A stretch of DNA of 46,414 bases from Planctomycetota bacterium. GTDB lineage: Bacteria; Planctomycetota; Phycisphaerae; SM23-33. Positions 16,694 to 23,298 of this stretch are shown piece by piece. The first letter of the stretch is position 1. Every line of letters begins with the position of its first letter. The notes below the pieces were generated by a model. It ran no database searches and had not been told where the DNA came from. It worked only from the letters and a program-made list of their open reading frames with translations. The position numbers and the translations under genes were made by a program. The stretch is from positions 1 through 46,414 of the forward strand of contig JAAYCO010000108.1 of NCBI GenBank assembly GCA_012729725.1, in the 5' to 3' direction.

Positions 16694-18133
16694 ATGCAAT
16701 ACGTTATGGAGTCTGGCGGCATCATGGACGTTCCTCTCAAGGGCCTATCCGAATTCGCCGGTAAGCGCGTGCATCTTATCGGCATCGGCGGTTCGGGCAT
16801 GTGCGCCCTTGCGGGAGTGCTTCTCGACTGCGGGGCGATTATCAGCGGCTCTGACATGGCGGCCTCGCCGCAGTCCATGCGGCTGGAAAGCCTTGGCGCA
16901 AAGATTGGCTATCCGCAATCCGCAGCCAACCTGCCGCCGGCCGGGGCGCTGGTTGTTCACTCTTCAGCAATTAAGAGCAACAATCCCGAACTCCTCGGCG
17001 CGATGCAGGGGCAGTACGAAGTCCTGAAATACGCCCAGATGCTTGGCAGGCTGATGAAAAGCGCCTACGGCGTCGCCATAAGCGGCACGCACGGCAAGAG
17101 CACCACGACGGGCATGGTCAGTTGGACCCTCAAGCAGGCGAGCAAGGATCCGAGCTACATAGTCGGCGCGGGCATTCCTCAGTTGGGCACGCCCAGCGCA
17201 GCCGGCAAAGGCAACCTGTTCGTCGTGGAGGCATGCGAGTTCGACCGCAGTTTCCTGAACTACCAACCGCACCTGGCGACGATACTCAACATCGATGAAG
17301 ATCATCTCGACTGCTATCGCGATCTGGACGACATCGTCAATGCGTTCGCTTGTTTCGCTTCGAACGTTTCGCCCGACGGAGTGCTCGTGATAAACGGCGA
17401 AGATCCGGATGCGATAAAGGCTTCGCTTTCGTGCAAGGCGCGAGTCGAGACCTTCGGCCTGGCGGCTCACTGCCACTGGCGCGGAACCAACCTGTCCGTC
17501 AGCAGGGGCAGGCGTTCGATGGACGTGCTGAGGGACGGCAAGTTTTTCGCCCGGTTGAGCATTCAGTTGGCCGGCCTGCACAACGCGTACAATGCCCTCG
17601 CGGCGGCCGCCTTGTTGCATCACGCGGGAGTTGACGCCGACGCCATCGCCCAAGGCGTCAAAACGTTCAACGGCGTCGAAAGGCGGATGATGCACAAAGC
17701 CACCACGGACGGGATTACGGTGGTTGACGATTACGCCCATCACCCCGCCGAAATAGAGGCGTCCCTCAAGGCGCTGCGGGAATTCTATCAGCCAAAGCGG
17801 TTGATCTGCGTTTTTCAGCCGCACCAGCACAGCAGAACGCGGTTTCTGCTCAAGGACTTTGCCACATCTTTATCCAGATGCGACGAGGCCATCCTGCCCG
17901 ATATATATTTCGTACGCGACAGCGAGATGGAAAAGGACTATATCAGTTCGGAGGATCTCGCAGCCCAGGTTCGCATGCAAGGCGGCGACGCTGTATATCT
18001 GGGCTCGTTCGACAACATCAAGGCGCACCTTCAGAGCCGGCTGAAAACCGGTGACTTGCTGGTGACGATGGGCGCCGGAAACGTTTGGGAAATAGCCGAT
18101 GAAATTATTCGCTGGCTTGGGAAAGATTGTTGA
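16694..18133 (+). CDS. murC: UDP-MurNAc:L-alanine ligase MurC
   Basis: 479 residues from the ATG at 16694. It joins the first L-alanine to UDP-MurNAc. The N-terminal Rossmann loop HLIGIGGSGMCALAGVL, the ATP loop ISGTHGKSTTTGMV and the C-terminal VDDYAHHPAEIEASL are MurC signatures. The start is uncertain: a TTG at 16667 and ATGs at 16694 and 16724 are all in frame, and family alignment would accept the last one. TTGACA at 16667-16672 and TATAAC at 16688-16693 (15-bp gap) could be an internal promoter, in which case translation would begin at 16724. The end overlaps murB by 35 bp. Confidence 0.94.
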   Translation: MQYVMESGGIMDVPLKGLSEFAGKRVHLIGIGGSGMCALAGVLLDCGAIISGSDMAASPQSMRLESLGAKIGYPQSAANLPPAGALVVHSSAIKSNNPELLGAMQGQYEVLKYAQMLGRLMKSAYGVAISGTHGKSTTTGMVSWTLKQASKDPSYIVGAGIPQLGTPSAAGKGNLFVVEACEFDRSFLNYQPHLATILNIDEDHLDCYRDLDDIVNAFACFASNVSPDGVLVINGEDPDAIKASLSCKARVETFGLAAHCHWRGTNLSVSRGRRSMDVLRDGKFFARLSIQLAGLHNAYNALAAAALLHHAGVDADAIAQGVKTFNGVERRMMHKATTDGITVVDDYAHHPAEIEASLKALREFYQPKRLICVFQPHQHSRTRFLLKDFATSLSRCDEAILPDIYFVRDSEMEKDYISSEDLAAQVRMQGGDAVYLGSFDNIKAHLQSRLKTGDLLVTMGAGNVWEIADEIIRWLGKDC

Positions 18134-18977
18134 AAACGACGTTCCGCTGGATCGCTACACCTGGATGGGTCTTGGCGGCAAGGCGCCGTATTTCGTTCAG
18201 CCGACCACTATTGAGGAGCTTGCCGAGGTGGCCCGGCGGTGCAGGGAAAACGAAGTGCCCGTGCATGTCATGGGCGGCGGCGCAAACCTGCTGATAGACG
18301 ACGCCGGTGTTCGCGGGGCGGTCGTTCGCCTGTGCCAGGGCGATTTTCAGAGCGTCACGCGCAGCGACATTGGCCTGAAGGCCGGCGCCGGCGCGGATAT
18401 GGGCAAGCTGGTGTTGCGATGCGTTCGCGACGGGCTTGCGGGTCTTGAATCGCTCACCGGCATACCCGGAAGCGTGGGCGGGTGCGTGCGCATGAACGCC
18501 GGCGGGGTGTTCGGCGATATCGGAAACGCCGTCGAAACAGTCGACGTCATGGACGATGACGGCAGGGTTTTCACCCGCCACCGCGACGATCTGGCCTTCG
18601 CGTACCGTTCGACAAACATCACCGCCAAGTACATCGTGGGCGCCGTGTTCCGCCTGGCGGAGGACGACCCGCACAGGATACTCAAGCAGGTCAAGCAGAT
18701 CTGGATATACAAGAAGAATACCCAGCCGCTGGGCACAAGAAGCGCAGGGTGCATATTCAAGAATCCGCGAGGGCTCTCTGCGGGCGCACTGATCGACAAG
18801 GCGGGGCTCAAGGGCCGGCGGATCGGAGGCGCGGTGGTTTCGTCCAAGCACGCTAACTTCATGATCGCCGACACCGGCTGCAAGTCCAGCGACGTGCTTA
18901 AGCTCATCAATGTTGTCCGTGAGACGGTTTACAAGCGATTCGAGGTCTATCTCGAACTTGAAATTGAAATATGGTGA
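18099..18977 (+). CDS. murB: UDP-N-acetylenolpyruvoylglucosamine reductase MurB
   Basis: 292 residues, an FAD- and NADPH-dependent reductase that makes UDP-MurNAc. The FAD-binding core shows MGGGANLLIDDAGVRG and LTGIPGSVGGCVRMNAGG. AYRSTN lacks the extra loop of type I enzymes, placing it with type II. The proton donor usually written as Ser in the G-S-x-F-K-N-P motif is Cys218 here (RSAGCIFKNP). The C-terminal LELEIEIW carries the catalytic glutamate. The first 35 bp lie inside the end of murC, suggesting coupled translation. Confidence 0.94.
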   Translation: MKLFAGLGKIVENDVPLDRYTWMGLGGKAPYFVQPTTIEELAEVARRCRENEVPVHVMGGGANLLIDDAGVRGAVVRLCQGDFQSVTRSDIGLKAGAGADMGKLVLRCVRDGLAGLESLTGIPGSVGGCVRMNAGGVFGDIGNAVETVDVMDDDGRVFTRHRDDLAFAYRSTNITAKYIVGAVFRLAEDDPHRILKQVKQIWIYKKNTQPLGTRSAGCIFKNPRGLSAGALIDKAGLKGRRIGGAVVSSKHANFMIADTGCKSSDVLKLINVVRETVYKRFEVYLELEIEIW

Positions 18978-18981
18978 TTTA

Positions 18982-19986
18982 ATGAATGCTCCAGCCACGG
19001 AAGGCATAACCAAGCGGGCGATCTCATTGCCAGGCCCATGCGCACGGGACGAGTCGCTCGACATCACCGTGCTTATGGGCGGACCTTCGCGCGAGCGGGA
19101 AGTCTCGCTCACCAGCGGCTCGGCCGTCGCCGGGGCACTTGAGCAACTTGGCCACCGCGTCACCAGAAGCGATATCGGCCCTGACGATGTTTCAGCGCTG
19201 GATCGTCCGGGGATCGACCTGGTTTTCATAGCTCTGCATGGCTGGTTCGGCGAATCCGGCGAAGTCCAGGACCTTTGCGAAGCTCGCGGCCTGTGCTACG
19301 TGGGATCGTCCCCGAAGGCCAGCAGAATCGCAATGAACAAGTCGCACACGAAGGATGCATTCCGCCTTGCGGGCCTGGCGACGCCCGACTGGGTGATCGC
19401 GGACACGGCGTCCGCCTGGCGAGAAAAAGTGCAAGCCCTGCCCCTGCCGGTTGTGGTCAAGCCGGTGGACGGCGGATCGAGCGTCGATGTCACCATAGCC
19501 AAAGACGCCGGCCGCCGCGACGCCGCCGTCGAGTCGATGCTCGCAGAGTACGGCTCGGCGATGATCGAACGGTTCGTCCAGGGACGAGAGCTGACTGTCG
19601 GTATTCTCGGCAACAAGGCGCTGCCGATTATCGAAGTCATTCCCGGCAGAGACTTCTACGACTACACCGCCAAGTATGCCGACGGCGCCGGCACGAGATA
19701 CTCCTTTGATCACGGGTTGGGCAGCCGCGTTCGACAGGAAGTGCTCGATCTGTCCATAGCCGCCCACGAGTGCATCGGATGCCGTGACATGTCGCGGGTG
19801 GATTTCATTCTCGATGAACACGAAAGACCATGGTTGCTTGAGATAAACACCATACCAGGCTTCACGAGCCATTCTTTGCTGCCCATGGCCGCCAAACAGG
19901 AAGGTTTGGATTTCGCCGCGATGGTCAGCAGGATAGTGAAACTTGCGATGCAGCGTCAGGGCGTCCGCCAGGCAATTCAAAGATGA
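18982..19986 (+). CDS. ddl: D-alanine--D-alanine ligase
   Basis: 334 residues from the ATG at 18982, 4 bp after the murB stop. An ATP-grasp enzyme that makes the D-Ala-D-Ala dipeptide used by MurF. VLMGGPSREREVSLTSG is the N-terminal signature. FIALHGWFGESGEVQ, VVVKPVDGGSSVDV, the MSRVDFILDE stretch and EINTIPGFTSHSLLP supply the substrate, ATP and magnesium sites. An upstream in-frame ATG at 18910 would give an extension inside murB and is not favoured. The stop overlaps the next gene by 4 bp (ATGA). Confidence 0.95.
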   Translation: MNAPATEGITKRAISLPGPCARDESLDITVLMGGPSREREVSLTSGSAVAGALEQLGHRVTRSDIGPDDVSALDRPGIDLVFIALHGWFGESGEVQDLCEARGLCYVGSSPKASRIAMNKSHTKDAFRLAGLATPDWVIADTASAWREKVQALPLPVVVKPVDGGSSVDVTIAKDAGRRDAAVESMLAEYGSAMIERFVQGRELTVGILGNKALPIIEVIPGRDFYDYTAKYADGAGTRYSFDHGLGSRVRQEVLDLSIAAHECIGCRDMSRVDFILDEHERPWLLEINTIPGFTSHSLLPMAAKQEGLDFAAMVSRIVKLAMQRQGVRQAIQR

Positions 19987-20996
19987 GCAAGAGCCGCAGG
20001 AAAAAGCCCGTCAAGTCTAAGCCCGCCATGTCGCCGGAGGAAAAGGCAGCCCGCAGGCGCAGGCTGAAGTTTGCGCTGGGGTGCGTGCTTGCCGTCGGCT
20101 GCGTCGGTGCGCTGGTGTTCGGCATGAAGGCGCTGGAATCCAAGGTGCTTAACACGCCAAGGCCCTACGGAACCGGCGTGCGCGTTCGCCTTGTGGACGT
20201 TCCGATGTGGATGCCCGAAAGCCTGGCCACTGCCATAGGAAGAACAATCGCCCAGGAAAGCGACGACTTCTACGATCCGTCGCTCATTGCGCGGGCGTAC
20301 GATCAGGCCGCGGCCAATCCATGGGTTCGCAGCGTTATGCGGGTGTCAAAGCATCCGACCGCCAGTCCCATTCAGGGGATAGTCGAGCTTCATGCGGAAT
20401 ATCGAATGCCCGTCGCCGCGGTGCTGCTGTCCGATGGGCGAACACGAGCCTACGTGGACGCCCAGGGGGTTCTTGTTCCCGATGATCCAGCCCTTGGATC
20501 GCCGCCGAAGTACCTGGCGACGTTTCCGGCGGTCCGAGGCCAGCCGCCACGAGCAGTATTCTATTCCGACATGTCGGAAGCGCCTTCAGATGCGCCTATC
20601 CAGCGCAGGCATTACATAGAGATACAAGGCGTTCAGGCCCCCCCGCCCATACCCGGCGAGCGATGGAGAGGGCAGGATCTGGAAGATGCTCTTCGGCTGG
20701 TGGAGTTGCTCCGGTTGCGAAGCTACTGCACGCAGATAGAAGTCATCGATGTTCACAATCATGGCGGGCGGCTTTACCCCGCCCAGCCCCGAGAGCCTCA
20801 TATCCGCATGTTCACAGCCGGCGACGAGTCTTCGCGGACGCAGATCAACTTTGGCAGATTTCCGCTGCCCGGCGGCGATTATGACGTGCCCGTCGAGCGC
20901 CGGATCGCCAATCTGGACCTTTACGCCGTTACTCACGGCAGGCTCAACTACCACAGTCTGATCGATATCCGTTTCGATCAGCTCCAGTTCAAGTGA
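19983..20996 (+). CDS. ftsQ: FtsQ/DivIB-like divisome protein
   Basis: 337 residues with a strongly basic cytoplasmic tail (residues 1-28), one membrane segment (about 29-48) and a large extracytoplasmic domain. About 60-130 (VRLVDVPMWMPESLATAIGRTI ... NPWVRSVMRVSKHP) has the spacing of a POTRA-like domain, where NPWV..V.V resembles the FtsQ 'lP.V..a.V' strand. AYVDAQGVLVPDD matches the 'vD..G.vf' element after POTRA. Overall similarity is low, but topology and the position immediately after ddl support FtsQ. It ends the cluster: no ftsA or ftsZ follows, and the next gene is on the other strand 22 bp away. Confidence 0.72.
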   Translation: MSKSRRKKPVKSKPAMSPEEKAARRRRLKFALGCVLAVGCVGALVFGMKALESKVLNTPRPYGTGVRVRLVDVPMWMPESLATAIGRTIAQESDDFYDPSLIARAYDQAAANPWVRSVMRVSKHPTASPIQGIVELHAEYRMPVAAVLLSDGRTRAYVDAQGVLVPDDPALGSPPKYLATFPAVRGQPPRAVFYSDMSEAPSDAPIQRRHYIEIQGVQAPPPIPGERWRGQDLEDALRLVELLRLRSYCTQIEVIDVHNHGGRLYPAQPREPHIRMFTAGDESSRTQINFGRFPLPGGDYDVPVERRIANLDLYAVTHGRLNYHSLIDIRFDQLQFK

Positions 20997-21018
20997 TCGG
21001 GCCGGGTCGGCATCTCAA

Positions 21019-22257
21019 TCAGGCCGTTTCCTCGATTATTTCCCGCGTTATTCGCGTCCATTCGGCGAGCCGGCGGGGATCGTTCTGCACGGTCTCGACG
21101 TCTTTAAGCGTGATGTCGATGTGCAGGCCGCGGGCGAGTTGCAGCGTTTCTCGCGTCAGTCGCCTCACGCGCTGGGGATCGAACCCGACGCACACCATCT
21201 CGGCGGGGCTGGGCCGCCAGGAAATGACGTAGTCCTTGCCGATCTGCTCGATGCACTTGCGGGCATTCGCCATGGGAGAAACCGCGATTCGCCGCAGGTT
21301 CCTGATCTGTCTGAGCATGGTGATCTTCTGCGTAAGATCCTCGCAGCAGCCGTATGCAACCAGGCCGAACTTATTCAGGATTGGAAGCTGATACTGAAGC
21401 AGGAATTCCTCGTGCATCGCGGGCGACACCAGCGTGAATTCCTGCGAGGCCTGGTAGCCCCAGAGCCTTCCGCGAGAGATTGGTCCGGCGTCGCTCGATG
21501 GATCGTCAAGTTCCTGGGCGTAGGGCATGGCCTGGTTTTCGTGGGCCAGCGTGCTCCAGTGGCCGCGGTCCTGCGCCTGATCGTGCACCGCCAGCACCGC
21601 CTGACTGAGCCGGCCCATCAGACGGTGCAGGCCCGAGGGATTGTCCGTTACGTCGATCATGAAGTTCTCTATGCCGCGCAGGTTCCCCAACAACGTCGAT
21701 AGATCGCCGTTCCACATGCGAAAATGAGGACCTCGATCCACCACGACAGGCAGCACGTCGGCGATGGCGTCGGATATCCGTTCGAATTTCTCACTCGTTG
21801 CCGCTTCGTCTATGGCGTGCGTCGGGATGCGGAGCTTGTCCAGATCCGCATCGAGGTCTTTCAAGGGATAGTCAATCTTGTAAGAACCGGGGGCTTGAGT
21901 GGAATAGTGGCGCTCTCCCACGACACCCCAACCAACGCACGAGAAGACCGGCCGCACGGCCAACCACGGCTCAAAGATGGAGTCATCATTAAGGCTTGCC
22001 CAATAAAGCCGATACCGCAGATCGCGTTCAACCGACCGAAAGAGCGGATCGGCGCAGCGTTGCTCGACAACATCCGGGATCTCTCGCCAGGCGGCCCCGC
22101 CGCGCATGTAGATGAGCGGGCGGGTTAGCTCAAGACTGTTATGCCGCCTCCACAACTCGCGCCGTTCCTGCTGGACTTCCTGGGCGCTGACTTGGGCATA
22201 TCGCGAGGCCAGGTCGTGCAGGATGGTTGTGTCTGATGGACTATTTGAATAATTCAT
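21019..22257 (-). CDS. Uroporphyrinogen-decarboxylase-like (methyltransferase-like) protein
   Basis: 412 residues. The barrel-type pattern and the C-terminal VCVGFDPQRVRRLTRETLQLARG region resemble the UroD-like proteins of planctomycetes and anaerobes, a family that includes the cobalamin-dependent methyltransferases MtaA/MtbA. The stretch AYGCCEDLTQKI (Cys304-Cys305) falls where the methyltransferases carry zinc-binding Cys; zinc binding is not proven. It lacks the neighbours of a haem pathway, so true uroporphyrinogen decarboxylation is unlikely. The gene is divergent from an AraC regulator 85 bp away, a pairing repeated at 35015-37159. GGGG upstream of the ATG serves as ribosome site. Confidence 0.65.
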   Translation of the reverse strand: MNYSNSPSDTTILHDLASRYAQVSAQEVQQERRELWRRHNSLELTRPLIYMRGGAAWREIPDVVEQRCADPLFRSVERDLRYRLYWASLNDDSIFEPWLAVRPVFSCVGWGVVGERHYSTQAPGSYKIDYPLKDLDADLDKLRIPTHAIDEAATSEKFERISDAIADVLPVVVDRGPHFRMWNGDLSTLLGNLRGIENFMIDVTDNPSGLHRLMGRLSQAVLAVHDQAQDRGHWSTLAHENQAMPYAQELDDPSSDAGPISRGRLWGYQASQEFTLVSPAMHEEFLLQYQLPILNKFGLVAYGCCEDLTQKITMLRQIRNLRRIAVSPMANARKCIEQIGKDYVISWRPSPAEMVCVGFDPQRVRRLTRETLQLARGLHIDITLKDVETVQNDPRRLAEWTRITREIIEETA

Positions 22258-22342
22258 CCCCTGAGCATATCACCAAATCCGTTGCAGCCAATGGATGCGA
22301 ATCGAGATAAGATGTACTATATCGCAGGTTCAGGAGATAACC

Positions 22343-23179
22343 ATGCCTCATCGCAGGGTGAACGAGATCAGGTTGGTGGAGATGCTTTCCAATCCCCGCA
22401 CTCGCTTCGAGGTCACTGCGTGCGGATGTGCTGCGGCGCCAGGCCCGCACACCTTCATCAAGCCCCGCCGCATTGATGAACACCTTATTCACTATAATGT
22501 GCAGGGTTGCACGGAGGCGCGCGTGGCGGGTCGCCAGTTGACTGTTTCGCCAGGCTCGTTGCTTTGGGTTCAGCCTGGCGCTGAACACGAGGTGCATCTT
22601 CCGGAAGGCAGGGCGACGGTCGAGTTCGTGCGGTTCCGTTTTGGCGCCGACCGCTGCCCGCGCATTCGAAAGGGCTGTGTCCTCTGCAAAAGCGCGCCTT
22701 GGGCAAGGCCATTGCTGGAGGAGCTTCATCCCGCCCGGGGGCGCGTCGGTCCGCTGGAGTCGTTCCGCCGCAGGAGCATTCTTGTAAGACTGATGTGTGA
22801 AATCCTGCAATACTCCTCAGCCGTTTTGGCCGTGTCCGACGGCCTCCAGCCGCACCAGCATCGCCGGTGCCTCGAATTCATTCACGAAAACCTTTCACGT
22901 CGATACCCTGTGTTTGAACTGGCCAGACACTGCCAACTGAACGCAGCGTACCTTGCGATGCAATTTCGCAAGAGCTTCGCCATTACGCCGCAACTGTACA
23001 TCAAGCAGGCCCGCATCAGGGCGGCGGCCGGAATGCTCCAGGAAACAGGCAAGACGATATCGCAGGTTGCTTACGAACTTGGCTATAGCGATGTCTACTT
23101 CTTCAGTCGGCAGTTTGCGCAGGTGATGGGCCTGAGTCCGCGTAACTGGAGATCGAAACGACTGGAGACGCGAGGTTGA
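22343..23179 (+). CDS. AraC-family transcriptional regulator
   Basis: 278 residues from the ATG at 22343, chosen because AGGAGA (22332-22337) is ideally placed. An upstream in-frame ATG at 22295 would include the ribosome site. The N-terminal cupin (AraC_binding type) shows GRQLTVSPGSLLWVQPGAEHEV. The C-terminal ~95 residues carry two helix-turn-helix motifs, the second in ISQVAYELGYSDVYFFSRQFAQVMGLSPRNWR. Its likely target is the divergent UroD-like gene at 21019-22257. The effector is unknown. Confidence 0.9.
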   Translation: MPHRRVNEIRLVEMLSNPRTRFEVTACGCAAAPGPHTFIKPRRIDEHLIHYNVQGCTEARVAGRQLTVSPGSLLWVQPGAEHEVHLPEGRATVEFVRFRFGADRCPRIRKGCVLCKSAPWARPLLEELHPARGRVGPLESFRRRSILVRLMCEILQYSSAVLAVSDGLQPHQHRRCLEFIHENLSRRYPVFELARHCQLNAAYLAMQFRKSFAITPQLYIKQARIRAAAGMLQETGKTISQVAYELGYSDVYFFSRQFAQVMGLSPRNWRSKRLETRG

Positions 23180-23198
23180 GACCGCCCATGTTTTTGGC

Positions 23199-23233
23199 TT
23201 TGGCGTGCCAAATCGGCATGCAATCGCTATAAT
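23199..23233 (+). promoter_or_regulatory. Promoter with overlapping palindrome before the glycosyltransferase
   Basis: A perfect -10 box TATAAT lies at 23228-23233. Where the -35 box should be there is no good hexamer; instead the palindrome TTTGGCGTGCCAAA spans 23199-23212. This is the layout of an activator- or repressor-controlled promoter. The binding protein is not known. Confidence 0.45.
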
Positions 23234-23298
23234 AGAACAGCTGCCGGGGTTCACGTCGGGCCGATGGCGGCAGGTCAAACCTAAGATCTAAAGGAACA

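Noticed and set aside
19983-21018. A hidden ftsA or ftsZ after ftsQ
   Set aside because: Only 22 bp separate the ftsQ-like stop from a convergent gene, and no tubulin signature (GGGTGTG) or actin-type FtsA was seen in any frame of the window. The only actin-fold protein is the PilM-like one at 44116.
21019-22257. Naming the UroD-like proteins hemE
   Set aside because: They lack haem-biosynthesis neighbours, there are two divergent copies, and they pair with AraC regulators; the match is to the wider UroD/methyltransferase superfamily.
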